Of a DNA stretch of 64,000 nt, positions 33,253-43,522 are shown in pieces. Numbering within the stretch: position 1 is the stretch's first letter; the number at the start of each line of letters is the position of its first letter. The stretch lies in contig NZ_JAPMLV010000001.1 of NCBI RefSeq assembly GCF_026420145.1, forward strand, positions 2,356,001 to 2,420,000. The letters are read 5' to 3'. A program made the position numbers and the translations under genes. Source of the DNA: Enterobacter pseudoroggenkampii. Its GTDB lineage: Bacteria; Pseudomonadota; Gammaproteobacteria; Enterobacterales; Enterobacteriaceae. Below the pieces are notes generated by a model. The model was not told the DNA's origin. It was given only the letters and a program-made list of their open reading frames with translations, and ran no database searches.

Positions 33253-35925
33253 ATGAGTCAGACTGAAACTACCGCCCCGAGCAAATTTTCCCTCCTTCCC
33301 GGGAGCATCACCCGTTTCTTTCTTCTTTTGATCGTTGTGCTGTTAGTGACCATGGGGGTGATGGTACAAAGCGCGGTTAACGCCTGGCTGAAGGATAAGA
33401 GCTATCAGGTCGTCGATATCACCCACGCCGTGCATAAGCGCATCGATACCTGGCGCTACGCCACCTGGCAGATTTACGACAATATCGCGGCCGCCCCGGC
33501 CTCCTCGTCCGGAGATGGACTTCAGGAGACACGGCTTAAGCAGGATGTCTACTATCTCGAAAAACCGCAGCGTAAGACCGAGGCGCTTATTTTTGGCTCT
33601 CACGACAGCGCGACGCTTGAGATGACGCAGCGTATTTCGACCTATCTGGATACCCTCTGGGGTGCCGAAACGGTGCCATGGTCGATGTACTATCTGAACG
33701 GTCAGGACAACAGCATGATCCTGATCTCCACGCTGCCGTTAAAAGATCTCTCTTCCGGGTTTAAAGAGACCACCGTGGGCAGCATCGTCGATTCCCGCCG
33801 GGCAGAGATGCTGCAGCAGGCGAATGCCCTCGATGAACGTGAGAGCTTCTCTTCCCTCCGTCGTCTGGCCTGGCAAAACGGTCATTATTTTACCCTGCGC
33901 ACTACGTTCAACCAGCCAGGACACCTGGCGACGGTGGTGGCCTTCGATTTACCGATTAATGATTTAATCCCGCCGGACATGCCGCTCGACAGCTTCCGTC
34001 TGGAGCCCGACAGCAGCACCCAGAACATGCGGGCGGCGTCTGACAAAGAGGCCGCAGAGAGCGTATCGATCTCCTTTAACGGCTCGAAAATCGAAATTGC
34101 CTCATCGCTGAATTCGACCGGTATGCGTCTGGTGTGGCAGGTGCCGTTTGGCACGCTGTTGCTCGATACCCTGCAAAATATCCTGCTGCCTCTGCTGTTA
34201 AATATCGGTCTGCTGGCGCTGGCGCTGTTTGGCTACAGCACCTTCCGTTTCCAGACGGGGCGTCAGAGCGACGCCTCTGCGGTTCCGGCCGGCACCAGCA
34301 ATGAGCTGCGCGTATTGCGTGCATTGAATGAAGAGATTGTTTCCGTGCTGCCGCTTGGGGTCTTAGTTCACGACCAGGAGGCGAATCGTACGGTGATGAG
34401 CAACAAAATTGCCGACCATCTGCTGCCGCATCTTAACCTGCAGAACATCACCACCATGGCGGATCAGCATCAGGGGGTGATTCAGGCCACCATCAACAAT
34501 GAACTGTACGAAATCCGTCAGTTCCGCAGCCAGGTGGCTCCCCGCACGCAAATCTTCATTATTCGCGACCAGGATCGCGAAGTGCTGGTCAATAAAAAGC
34601 TCAAGCAGGCACAAAGACTGTATGAGAAAAACCAGCAGGGGCGCGCCGCATTCATGCAGAACATTGGCGATGCCTTCAAGCAGCCGTTAAAAACGCTGGC
34701 AACCCAGGCGGCGGCGTTAAACACCGCTGAAAGCCACCAGCTTGCCTGCCAGGCCGATTCGCTGGTCAGAATGGTTGATGAGATCCAGCTGGCGAACATG
34801 CTGGAGAATGATTTCTGGAAGGGAACCCCAACCCTCTTCTCCATTCAGGAACTGATCGATGAAGTGGTGCCGGAAGTACTGCCCGTCATTAAGCGCAAAG
34901 GGTTGCAGCTGCTGATCAATAACAATCTCCCTGCGAATGACGAACGCCACGGCGATCGTGAAGCGCTGCGGCGTATTCTGCTAATGATTATTCAGTACGC
35001 CGTGACCACCACGCAGATTGGCAAGATCACCCTCGAAGTTGGCACTGAGGAGTCAGCAGAAGACCGCCTGACGTTCCGCATCCTGGACACCGGGGAAGGC
35101 GTCACCACGAGTGAAATAGATAATCTGCACTTCCCGTTCCTGAATGACACGCAAAGCGATCGCTACGGCAAGGCCAATGCCCTGACCTTCTGGCTGTGCG
35201 ATCAGCTGGCGCGTAAGCTCGGCGGCCATCTGAATATCAAAGCCCGTGAATCCCTCGGCACCCGTTATTCTCTGCACGTGAAAATGGCGGCCAATCCGCA
35301 GGAAGAAGATGAAGAACGTCTGCTGGATGATGTCGTGGTGATGGTCGATGTGACCTCGAACGAGATCCGCAATATTGTCGTTCGCCAGTTAGAAAACTGG
35401 GGTGCGGCCTGCATCACGCCGGATGAAAGACTTGCAAGTCAAGAATTTGATCTGTTTTTAACTGATAATCCGTCTAATCTTACTGCCTCCGGCTTGCTTT
35501 TAAGCGATGATGAGTCAGGCGTGCGGAAAATCGGCCCTGGCCAGCTGCGCGTCAACTTTAATATAAGCAATGCGATGCAGGAAGCTGTACTACAACTAAT
35601 AGAAGAGCAGCTGGCGCAGGAAGAGATAGCGGAATCCCCGTTAGGCGGCAATGAAAATGCCGAGCTTCACGCCAGCGGATACTATTCACTCTTTGTTGAT
35701 ACAGTACCAGATGATGTTAAGCGGTTGTATACTGAGTCCGCTGCGAATGATTTTGCAGCGCTGGCACAGACAGCACACCGGCTTAAAGGGGTGTTTGCCA
35801 TGCTTAATCTGGTTCCCGGCAAGCAGTTATGTGAAACGCTGGAACATCTAATTCGTGAGAAAGATGCCTCTGGCATTGAAAAATACATCAGCGACATTGA
35901 CGCCTACGTCAAAAGCTTGCTGTAG
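33253..35925 (+). CDS. rcsD: Phosphotransferase RcsD
   Basis: 890-aa inner-membrane intermediate of the Rcs envelope-stress phosphorelay. Two membrane helices (about residues 20-45 and 305-330) flank a periplasmic sensor domain; then a degenerate histidine-kinase-like part, an ABL domain (LLDDVVVMVDVTSNEIRNIV) and the C-terminal HPt domain with the phospho-His in AQTAHRLKGVFAML. ATG 33253 (MSQTETTAPSKFSLLPGS) gives the E. coli length. rcsB begins 16 bp after its stop. Confidence 0.96.
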   Translation: MSQTETTAPSKFSLLPGSITRFFLLLIVVLLVTMGVMVQSAVNAWLKDKSYQVVDITHAVHKRIDTWRYATWQIYDNIAAAPASSSGDGLQETRLKQDVYYLEKPQRKTEALIFGSHDSATLEMTQRISTYLDTLWGAETVPWSMYYLNGQDNSMILISTLPLKDLSSGFKETTVGSIVDSRRAEMLQQANALDERESFSSLRRLAWQNGHYFTLRTTFNQPGHLATVVAFDLPINDLIPPDMPLDSFRLEPDSSTQNMRAASDKEAAESVSISFNGSKIEIASSLNSTGMRLVWQVPFGTLLLDTLQNILLPLLLNIGLLALALFGYSTFRFQTGRQSDASAVPAGTSNELRVLRALNEEIVSVLPLGVLVHDQEANRTVMSNKIADHLLPHLNLQNITTMADQHQGVIQATINNELYEIRQFRSQVAPRTQIFIIRDQDREVLVNKKLKQAQRLYEKNQQGRAAFMQNIGDAFKQPLKTLATQAAALNTAESHQLACQADSLVRMVDEIQLANMLENDFWKGTPTLFSIQELIDEVVPEVLPVIKRKGLQLLINNNLPANDERHGDREALRRILLMIIQYAVTTTQIGKITLEVGTEESAEDRLTFRILDTGEGVTTSEIDNLHFPFLNDTQSDRYGKANALTFWLCDQLARKLGGHLNIKARESLGTRYSLHVKMAANPQEEDEERLLDDVVVMVDVTSNEIRNIVVRQLENWGAACITPDERLASQEFDLFLTDNPSNLTASGLLLSDDESGVRKIGPGQLRVNFNISNAMQEAVLQLIEEQLAQEEIAESPLGGNENAELHASGYYSLFVDTVPDDVKRLYTESAANDFAALAQTAHRLKGVFAMLNLVPGKQLCETLEHLIREKDASGIEKYISDIDAYVKSLL

Positions 35926-35941
35926 CAAGGTAGCCTTATAC

Positions 35942-36592
35942 ATGAACAATATGAACGTAATTATTGCCGATGACCATCCGATTGTACTGTTCGGTATTCG
36001 CAAATCACTTGAACAGATCGAGTGGGTGAATGTAGTCGGTGAATTTGAAGACTCTACAGCACTGATCAATAACCTCCCAAAGCTTGATGCACACGTGCTC
36101 ATTACCGATCTCTCCATGCCTGGAGACAAGTACGGTGATGGAATCACGCTCATCAAATATATTAAACGCCACTTCCCGGATATCTCGATCATTGTTCTGA
36201 CCATGAACAACAACCCGGCGATCCTGAGCGCGGTACTGGATCTGGACATCGAAGGGATTGTGCTGAAACAGGGCGCACCGACCGATCTGCCAAAAGCGCT
36301 TGCTGCGCTGCAGAAAGGCAAGAAGTTCACGCCTGAGAGCGTCTCTCGTCTGCTGGAAAAAATCAGCGCGGGTGGCTACGGTGACAAACGCCTGTCGCCG
36401 AAAGAGAGTGAAGTTCTGCGCCTGTTCGCCGAAGGTTTCCTGGTGACCGAGATCGCCAAGAAGCTGAACCGCAGCATTAAAACCATCAGCAGCCAGAAGA
36501 AATCAGCGATGATGAAACTGGGCGTGGACAACGATATTGCACTGCTGAACTATCTCTCCTCCGTCACGCTGAGCGCAACGGACAAGGATTGA
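35942..36592 (+). CDS. rcsB: Response regulator RcsB
   Basis: 216-aa NarL/FixJ regulator: receiver domain with phospho-acceptor Asp56 in LITDLSMPGD, and C-terminal LuxR-type HTH (SPKESEVLRLFAEGFLVTEI). It receives phosphate from RcsD and, alone or with RcsA, controls capsule, motility and stress genes. ATG 35942 is chosen from the E. coli N-terminus MNNMNVIIADDHP. Confidence 0.98.
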   Translation: MNNMNVIIADDHPIVLFGIRKSLEQIEWVNVVGEFEDSTALINNLPKLDAHVLITDLSMPGDKYGDGITLIKYIKRHFPDISIIVLTMNNNPAILSAVLDLDIEGIVLKQGAPTDLPKALAALQKGKKFTPESVSRLLEKISAGGYGDKRLSPKESEVLRLFAEGFLVTEIAKKLNRSIKTISSQKKSAMMKLGVDNDIALLNYLSSVTLSATDKD

Positions 36593-36610
36593 TCTCAACG
36601 GGTGTGCGGC

Positions 36611-36649
36611 CTGATGCCCTCACCCCGCCCCTCTCCCACCGGGAGAGGG
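36611..36649. repeat. Palindromic repeat, copy 2
   Basis: CTGATGCCCTCACC arm and CCCTCTCCC-ACC-GGGAGAGGG hairpin: the inverted form of the element at 26693 and 47250. Located after rcsB. Confidence 0.75.
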
Positions 36650-36657
36650 TGAAAAGC

Positions 36658-36685
36658 TTAAAAGGCCCTTGCGGGCCTTTTTTAT
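36658..36685. terminator. Bidirectional terminator between rcsB and rcsC
   Basis: AAGGCCC-TTGC-GGGCCTT with A- and T-runs, in the space where rcsB and rcsC converge. Confidence 0.88.
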
Positions 36686-39528
36686 ATTCTTGTTTTTCTC
36701 ACGCGCTCCGCGTAAATCGACAATGTCTGCTTCAGCACGTCCAGCGTCACCGGTTTCGACAGACAGCTGTCCATGCCTGACTCCAGACAGCGCTGCTTCT
36801 CTTCCGCCAGCGCGTTCGCCGTTACGCCCACCACCGGCAGCGTCAGGCCCAACTGTCGGATGCGCTGCGTCAGACGGTAGCCGTCCATGTTTGGCATGTT
36901 GACGTCGCTAAGTACGATATCAATATGATTTTTACTCAGCACGTTCAGCGCATCCACACCGTCATTGGCCGTTTTGCACTGGTAGCCCAGCGATCCAAGC
37001 TGGTCAGCCAACAGGCGGCGGTTAATCGGATGGTCATCCACCACCAGAATCATCATATCGTCATTCACTGACGCCAGAGACTCGGGTGACGGCAATCCGC
37101 CCGCGCCGTCGCGCTCTTCCAGCTCCACTTTGTAGATGCGCGCCAGCAGGCTCAACAGCTCGTGCGGGGTTGCGACACTGTGTACCCATTCCCCAGGCGC
37201 ACGCTCGACAGGAATGCCGATGTGGCGACGACAGAAGAGCACCGACCCTCTTCCCTGCCACGGCTGATCCGGCATCTCGTCGGCGATCAGCACATCGTCC
37301 ACATCCGGCGTTTGACCTTCATAGCGACACACCCTCACGCCGCTGTGGGCAAGCAGCGCCGTCAGGTAGTCATTCAGCGAGGCGTTATGCACCGCCAGCC
37401 AGCAGCGCTTATCGCTCAGCCCGTCTACCGTGGATTTTGCCGGATACTGCGCCGAATAGAGCGGAATGCGGATGGTGAACTGGCTGCCCATGCCGGGCTC
37501 GGTATCCACCGAGATATCACCGTCCATCATGCTGACGAGCTTCTCACAAATCGCCAGCCCCAGTCCGGTTCCCTGGAAGTTACGCTGCACGCCGGTACCG
37601 ACCTGGAAGAACGGATCGAACAGACGAACCACTTCTTTCGCCGGGATGCCGACGCCCGTGTCGCGCACGCGAATGCTCAGGTAATCCCCCGCCCGACAGA
37701 CGTGCAGCACAATACAGCCGGTATCGGTGAATTTAATGGCGTTGCTGAGCAGGTTAGAGATGACCTGCTGCAGGCGCATCGGATCGCCGTGCAGCGTCAG
37801 CGGCACATCCGGCTCAATAAAGCAGTAGAGCCCCAGCTGTTTACGCACGACCAGTGGCAGATAGTTGGCGCTGATATGGTTCATGACCTCGCGCGGCGAG
37901 AACTCCCGCGGCTCGATTTTCAGCTGCTCAGACTCAATTTTAGAGAAGTCGAGAATATCGCTGATGATTTTCAGCAGCAGGCTGGAGGAGTTGTTCATCG
38001 CCGTCACCAGCCTGTCGACCCCTTTCGGCAGCTCTTTCGTCTGCAGCAGGTCGAGGTTACCGATGATCCCGTACAGCGGCGTTCGCAGCTCGTGGCTGAC
38101 GGTCGCAAGGAACATGGATTTCGACTGGCTGGCCTGCTCTGCCGCCTGCGCCATCTCCTGCAACGACTCTTCCATTTTCACGCGCGCGGAGACATCCACC
38201 AGCACGCAAATCGCCACGTTTTCATTGCGATAGCGGGAATGGACAAAGCTAATCTGCAGGTTGGTGTGCGTGCTGGTAAGCACGTCGACAAAGTTAACCT
38301 GCTGACCGCAGATAATCTGCGTCAGCCTTTGCCGGTCCTCATGCGTCAGCATATTCAGGTAGTTATGCGCCAGTTCGTTACTCAGGATGTTGGTCCCGTC
38401 CTGGGTACGCAGAATACAGATCCCCACCGGCGCCGAAGCGACAATCTTCCGGTTAAACTGCTCGTGTTCCTCCAGCCGCTGGGCGTCGCTCTCGGCGGGA
38501 ATAAAGATTTTCCGCTCATACATGCGCGCCAGGGTGAACAGCGCCCCACCCGCGATCAGGTTCAGCAGAATGGCATTCATGATGAGAATGCGTATCCGCT
38601 CAAGCACCATATCCACCGGCAGCGAATAGACGATACTCAGCGAGGAAGGCGGCAGGCTCTTCTTCAGCACCAGCTCGCGGAAACCCGAGGTATAGCCAAA
38701 CCACGACCGCTCCTGCATCCAGTGGGGTTCGACGTTAAGCCGGTTATCCGGCCCGGCAAGCGAGATCAGCTGATGACCGTTTTCATCCAGAATGGTCACC
38801 CCCATGGGCAGGCTGCCCGGGGTGAAGAAGTTTTCCATGCGAATGGTCTGCTCAATCCCCAGCAGCGCCTGCAGGCGATTACCGAGATACACCGGCGTCA
38901 GGGCGTAGAAATAGCCTACGCCCGGGCGCGGGCCCTGGCTCACCCAGAAGATGTTATTCCCGCGCTCGTCCTGCGGCGCATTGCGATATTTCACAATACG
39001 TTCATGCAGGCTCTTCAGCGCATCGTCGCGCTCAACGGGCACGTCGCGCAGGCCAAAGTCAGCCATGCAGAGATTCTCGCTGCCAATCAGGAAGACGCGG
39101 TTCAGGTCATAGGCGGCGGAGAAATTGTCGCGCCAGTAGCGCATAAACCAGGCGAGGGATTCCAGCGACCCGCGCCAGGAATTGCTCATGGTGGAGCAAT
39201 CGGAGTCCGGGAACAGCGGCTGGAAATCCGGGACTTCGGTTTTGTCATCACGCCCGCGAAGCGCAAGGATGCCATTTTCCGCCGTCAGACGATTTTCGGC
39301 AATATACTTCAGCTCCTTCATCACGTCAGACGTTCGCTGAATGTAGCGCTGGGCCTGGTCGGAGCTTAAGTTAAACTCCTGGCGGATCTCCGCTTCTTTC
39401 TGGTGCAGCGCGTTAACGATGTAAAACACCGAGAACAAGGCCACCAGCAGCCAAAGCAAGAGCGCCAGCGCCCGAAACAGATAGCGAGAGACTTTCAGCG
39501 TAGTACGAAAGGAGACGAGGTATTTCAA
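36682..39528 (-). CDS. rcsC: Hybrid sensor kinase RcsC
   Basis: 948-aa hybrid histidine kinase of the Rcs system. Two membrane helices with a periplasmic domain between, a PAS-like segment, HisKA with phospho-His in ATVSHELRTPLYG, HATPase with NLLSNAIKFTDTG, an ABL domain, and a receiver with acceptor Asp in IVLSDVNMPNMDG. Convergent with rcsDB, as in E. coli. Start MKYLVSFRTTLKVSRY aligns with E. coli RcsC (949 aa). Confidence 0.96.
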   Translation of the reverse strand: MKYLVSFRTTLKVSRYLFRALALLLWLLVALFSVFYIVNALHQKEAEIRQEFNLSSDQAQRYIQRTSDVMKELKYIAENRLTAENGILALRGRDDKTEVPDFQPLFPDSDCSTMSNSWRGSLESLAWFMRYWRDNFSAAYDLNRVFLIGSENLCMADFGLRDVPVERDDALKSLHERIVKYRNAPQDERGNNIFWVSQGPRPGVGYFYALTPVYLGNRLQALLGIEQTIRMENFFTPGSLPMGVTILDENGHQLISLAGPDNRLNVEPHWMQERSWFGYTSGFRELVLKKSLPPSSLSIVYSLPVDMVLERIRILIMNAILLNLIAGGALFTLARMYERKIFIPAESDAQRLEEHEQFNRKIVASAPVGICILRTQDGTNILSNELAHNYLNMLTHEDRQRLTQIICGQQVNFVDVLTSTHTNLQISFVHSRYRNENVAICVLVDVSARVKMEESLQEMAQAAEQASQSKSMFLATVSHELRTPLYGIIGNLDLLQTKELPKGVDRLVTAMNNSSSLLLKIISDILDFSKIESEQLKIEPREFSPREVMNHISANYLPLVVRKQLGLYCFIEPDVPLTLHGDPMRLQQVISNLLSNAIKFTDTGCIVLHVCRAGDYLSIRVRDTGVGIPAKEVVRLFDPFFQVGTGVQRNFQGTGLGLAICEKLVSMMDGDISVDTEPGMGSQFTIRIPLYSAQYPAKSTVDGLSDKRCWLAVHNASLNDYLTALLAHSGVRVCRYEGQTPDVDDVLIADEMPDQPWQGRGSVLFCRRHIGIPVERAPGEWVHSVATPHELLSLLARIYKVELEERDGAGGLPSPESLASVNDDMMILVVDDHPINRRLLADQLGSLGYQCKTANDGVDALNVLSKNHIDIVLSDVNMPNMDGYRLTQRIRQLGLTLPVVGVTANALAEEKQRCLESGMDSCLSKPVTLDVLKQTLSIYAERVRKTRI

Positions 39529-39621
39529 GGGGGCGAGGCTCCGCCGTCGGGGTCAAAAGAATGTGGTTAAGGTAGCGGTAAACGCGCCAGGTCGCAACGT
39601 TGACTTATCTGCTTATGCAAA

Positions 39622-39650
39622 AGAAAAGGGCCGGAATCCGGCCCTTTTTT
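39622..39650. terminator. Terminator downstream of gyrA
   Basis: Stem GGGCCGG-AAT-CCGGCCC (39628-39644) with A/T runs on both sides. Confidence 0.9.
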
Positions 39651-39663
39651 GCATCAGAAGACA

Positions 39664-42300
39664 TTACTCGTCAGCATCATCCGCTGCGTCATCGTCAGTG
39701 TCGACTTCCGGCGCGATATCATCATCGCCTTCCGCAACGCTACCGTCGATGGAGTCGAGCTCTTCGTCATCCACCGGCTCAGCAACGCGCTGCAGACCCA
39801 CCACGTTCTCATCTTCCGCTGTACGGATGAGGATTACGCCCTGGGTATTACGCCCTACCACGCTGATCTCAGACACGCGGGTACGCACCAGCGTACCGGC
39901 ATCGGTGATCATCATGATCTGGTCCGCATCGTCCACCTGCACCGCGCCCACAACGGAACCGTTGCGCTCGGTAACTTTGATAGAGATAACGCCCTGCGTG
40001 CCGCGAGACTTGGTTGGGTATTCCCCTTCCGCCGTACGTTTACCGTAACCATTCTGCGTTACGGTCAGGATAGCCCCTTCACCGCGCGGAATAATCAGAG
40101 AAACCACGCTGTCTTCGCCAGCCAGCTTGATACCACGCACGCCCGTCGCGGTACGACCCATCGCACGGACGGCGTTCTCTTTAAAGCGCACCACTTTACC
40201 GGCCGCAGAGAACAGCATCACTTCATCAGAACCGGAGGTCAGATCCACACCGATCAGCTCGTCGCCTTCGTTCAGGTTCACGGCGATAATACCGGCAGAA
40301 CGCGGACGGCTGAACTCGGTCAGCGCGGTTTTCTTCACGGTACCGCTGGCGGTCGCCATAAAGACGTTCACGCCCTCTTCGTACTCGCGTACCGGCAGGA
40401 TGGCGGTGATACGTTCGTCCGCTTCCAGCGGCAGCAGGTTAACGATTGGACGACCACGTGCGCCACGGCTCGCTTCCGGCAGCTGATAGACTTTCATCCA
40501 GTACAGACGACCGCGGCTGGAGAAGCAAAGGATCGTGTCATGGGTGTTAGCCACCAGCAGGCGGTCAATAAAGTCTTCTTCTTTAATACGTGCCGCAGAC
40601 TTGCCTTTACCGCCACGACGCTGTGCTTCGTAGTCGGTCAGCGGCTGATACTTCACATAGCCCTGGTGAGACAGGGTGACCACCACGTCTTCGCGGTTGA
40701 TCAGATCTTCAATGTTGATATCAGAGCTGTTCGCGGTGATTTCGGTGCGGCGCTCGTCGCCGAACTGATCGCGGACCAGCTCCAGCTCTTCACGGATCAC
40801 TTCCATCAGGCGCTCTGCGCTGCCCAGAATGTGCAGCAGCTCAGCAATCTGTTCCAGCAGCTCTTTGTATTCGTCGAGCAGTTTTTCATGCTCAAGGCCG
40901 GTCAGTTTCTGCAGACGCAGATCCAGAATCGCCTGGGCCTGCTGTTCAGTCAGGTAGTACTGACCGTCACGCACGCCGAATTCAGGTTCCAGCCACTCAG
41001 GACGCGCTGCGTCATCGCCCGCACGTTCCAGCATCGCGGCGACGTTACCCAGATCCCACGGACGGGAAATCAGGGCAGCTTTCGCTTCCGCCGGGGTTGG
41101 CGCACGACGGATCAGTTCGATGATCGGATCGATGTTGGCCAGCGCAACCGCCAGCGCTTCAAGGATGTGCGCACGGTCGCGCGCTTTGCGCAGTTCGAAG
41201 ATGGTACGGCGGGTCACCACTTCACGGCGGTGACGCACGAACGCGCTCAGGATCTCTTTCAGGTTCATGATCTTCGGCTGACCATGGTGCAGTGCAACCA
41301 TGTTGATACCGAAGGAGACCTGAAGTTGAGTCTGGGAGTACAGGTTGTTCAGCACAACCTCACCCACCGCGTCGCGTTTGATCTCAATCACGATGCGCAT
41401 ACCGTCTTTGTCAGACTCGTCACGCAGCGCGCTGATGCCTTCAACGCGTTTTTCTTTTACCAGCTCGGCGATTTTTTCAATCAGACGCGCTTTGTTCACC
41501 TGATACGGGATCTCGTGAACAATGATGGTTTCACGGCCGGTTTTAGCGTCCGCTTCCACTTCAGCGCGGGCACGGATGTAAATCTTGCCGCGACCGGTGC
41601 GGTACGCTTCTTCAATACCACGACGACCGTTGATGATCGCCGCCGTCGGGAAGTCCGGGCCCGGGATGTGTTCCATCAGCCCTTCAATGCTGATGTCTTC
41701 ATCGTCGATATAGGCCAGGCAGCCGTTGATCACCTCGGTGATATTGTGCGGCGGAATGTTGGTTGCCATACCGACCGCGATACCGGACGAACCGTTAACC
41801 AACAGGTTCGGGATCTTGGTGGGCATCACATCTGGGATGCGCTCGGTGCCGTCGTAGTTATCGACGAAATCAACGGTCTCTTTTTCCAGGTCGGCCATCA
41901 GCTCATGAGCGATTTTCGACATACGGATTTCCGTATAACGCATCGCCGCAGCGGAGTCGCCGTCGACTGAACCAAAGTTACCCTGGCCATCTACCAGCAT
42001 GTAGCGCAAGGAGAATGGCTGCGCCATACGAACGATGGTGTCATAAACGGCAGTATCACCATGCGGGTGATATTTACCGATGACGTCACCGACGACGCGG
42101 GCAGATTTTTTATAGGCTTTATTCCAGTCATTGCCCAATACGTTCATGGCGTATAGTACGCGACGGTGTACCGGCTTAAGGCCATCGCGGACGTCCGGCA
42201 GCGCACGGCCAACAATGACCGACATCGCATAGTCCAGATAGGAGCTCTTCAGCTCTTCCTCGATGTTAACCGGTGTAATTTCTCTCGCAAGGTCGCTCAT
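39664..42300 (-). CDS. gyrA: DNA gyrase subunit A
   Basis: 878-aa breakage-reunion subunit. Catalytic Tyr122 is in AMRYTEIR, and the GyrA box QRRGGKG precedes the beta-pinwheel DNA-wrapping C-terminus, which ends in an acidic tail. The quinolone-determining segment reads [10 protein letters not shown], so position 83 is Thr (codon ACT, bases 42054-42052) and position 87 Asp. E. coli has Ser83. Divergent from ubiG over a 146-bp promoter region. Confidence 0.98.
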   Translation of the reverse strand: MSDLAREITPVNIEEELKSSYLDYAMSVIVGRALPDVRDGLKPVHRRVLYAMNVLGNDWNKAYKKSARVVGDVIGKYHPHGDTAVYDTIVRMAQPFSLRYMLVDGQGNFGSVDGDSAAAMRYTEIRMSKIAHELMADLEKETVDFVDNYDGTERIPDVMPTKIPNLLVNGSSGIAVGMATNIPPHNITEVINGCLAYIDDEDISIEGLMEHIPGPDFPTAAIINGRRGIEEAYRTGRGKIYIRARAEVEADAKTGRETIIVHEIPYQVNKARLIEKIAELVKEKRVEGISALRDESDKDGMRIVIEIKRDAVGEVVLNNLYSQTQLQVSFGINMVALHHGQPKIMNLKEILSAFVRHRREVVTRRTIFELRKARDRAHILEALAVALANIDPIIELIRRAPTPAEAKAALISRPWDLGNVAAMLERAGDDAARPEWLEPEFGVRDGQYYLTEQQAQAILDLRLQKLTGLEHEKLLDEYKELLEQIAELLHILGSAERLMEVIREELELVRDQFGDERRTEITANSSDINIEDLINREDVVVTLSHQGYVKYQPLTDYEAQRRGGKGKSAARIKEEDFIDRLLVANTHDTILCFSSRGRLYWMKVYQLPEASRGARGRPIVNLLPLEADERITAILPVREYEEGVNVFMATASGTVKKTALTEFSRPRSAGIIAVNLNEGDELIGVDLTSGSDEVMLFSAAGKVVRFKENAVRAMGRTATGVRGIKLAGEDSVVSLIIPRGEGAILTVTQNGYGKRTAEGEYPTKSRGTQGVISIKVTERNGSVVGAVQVDDADQIMMITDAGTLVRTRVSEISVVGRNTQGVILIRTAEDENVVGLQRVAEPVDDEELDSIDGSVAEGDDDIAPEVDTDDDAADDADE

Positions 42301-42446
42301 CTAACCGCTATCCCTCTACTGTATCCCGGATTCAAAGGTCGCAAATTATAACACAGCCGAGGTGATTGAGGTAAACCTATACGCTTTATTCACGGGGATT
42401 GCCTGATATACTCATTCGTCTTGCTAAATAAGGAGTAAAAGCGCCC

Positions 42447-43175
42447 ATGAATGCCGAAAAATCCCCGGTGGTTCACAACGTTGACCACGAAGAGATTGCC
42501 AAATTTGAAGCGGTGGCGTCCCGCTGGTGGGATCTCGAAGGTGAGTTCAAACCGCTGCACCGTATTAACCCGCTGCGTCTGGGCTATATCGCGGAGCGTT
42601 CCGGCGGTCTGTTCGGTAAGAAAGTGCTCGACGTCGGCTGCGGCGGCGGCATCCTGGCTGAGAGCATGGCGCGCGAAGGGGCGAATGTTACGGGCCTGGA
42701 TATGGGCTTTGAACCGCTGCAGGTGGCCCGTCTTCATGCGCTGGAGTCCGGTATACAGGTGGAATACGTGCAGGAAACCGTAGAAGAGCACGCGGCAAAA
42801 CACGCCCATCAGTACGATGTGGTGACCTGCATGGAGATGCTGGAGCACGTTCCCGATCCGCAGTCGGTGGTGCACGCCTGCGCAAAACTGGTAAAACCGG
42901 GCGGCCAGGTCTTCTTCTCAACCCTCAACCGCAATGCTAAAGCCTGGCTGATGGCCGTTGTCGGCGCGGAGTATGTGCTGCGCATGGTGCCGAAAGGGAC
43001 CCACGACGTGAAGAAATTCATTAAGCCTGCAGAGCTGTTAAGCTGGGTTGACCAGACGTGGCTCAAAGAGCAGCACATCATCGGCCTGCACTACAATCCG
43101 CTGACCAATAAATTCAAACTCGCACCGGGCGTTGATGTTAACTATATGTTGCACACAACCGCCAAAAACGACTAA
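42447..43175 (+). CDS. ubiG: Ubiquinone O-methyltransferase UbiG
   Basis: SAM-dependent methyltransferase performing both O-methylations in ubiquinone synthesis. 242 aa with motif [17 protein letters not shown], post [11 protein letters not shown] and motif II-like [19 protein letters not shown] precedes ATG. Divergent from gyrA. Confidence 0.97.
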   Translation: MNAEKSPVVHNVDHEEIAKFEAVASRWWDLEGEFKPLHRINPLRLGYIAERSGGLFGKKVLDVGCGGGILAESMAREGANVTGLDMGFEPLQVARLHALESGIQVEYVQETVEEHAAKHAHQYDVVTCMEMLEHVPDPQSVVHACAKLVKPGGQVFFSTLNRNAKAWLMAVVGAEYVLRMVPKGTHDVKKFIKPAELLSWVDQTWLKEQHIIGLHYNPLTNKFKLAPGVDVNYMLHTTAKND

Positions 43176-43522
43176 CGTCATTCGTTATTCTTATAAAGAT
43201 TGCGCGACATCATGTTGCGCAATTCTGACCTCTCGTTGAAGAAATCAGCACTCGATCAAATTTTGAATTTTTTTTCTTAATTATTGACATGTCTTCCAGG
43301 CCTTACGGTACGAGGACTTAGCCTTTTTTACCCTTTCACAACCTCAATTTAACGTCAAAATCAACCCTTGTGCTGAAAAGATTCGATACTAGAATACTCA
43401 CCATATAGCGTTTTTCTTATCGCAAACCCCCTATATGTAGTATTTATCCACAGAGTTAGTCACAAGACGGATCTGTGGATAAGCGGGGGATATTTTTTAT
43501 TTCACGGACAGGTAAAACCCAC
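43176..43522 (+). promoter_or_regulatory. nrdAB control region with two DnaA boxes
   Basis: A 347-bp AT-rich region. Two DnaA boxes are perfect and inverted to each other: TTATCCACA at 43444-43452 and TGTGGATAA at 43474-43482. CTATATGTAGTATT just upstream resembles one half of an NrdR site. The layout (promoter, DnaA boxes, NrdR sites before nrdA) follows E. coli, where DnaA and NrdR tie deoxynucleotide synthesis to replication. Confidence 0.8.

Noticed and set aside
37162..39369. A 735-codon open frame antisense to rcsC
   Set aside because: It lies wholly within the well-supported rcsC gene and its translation is compositionally abnormal.
39649..41970. A 773-codon open frame antisense to gyrA
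   Set aside because: It is a mirror of the strongly biased gyrA coding sequence, with low-complexity His/Gln/Val-rich translation, no ribosome site and no family resemblance.
42052..42054. Acquired quinolone-resistance mutation at GyrA 83
   Set aside because: Thr83 is a natural residue in several enterobacterial species and Asp87 is unchanged.
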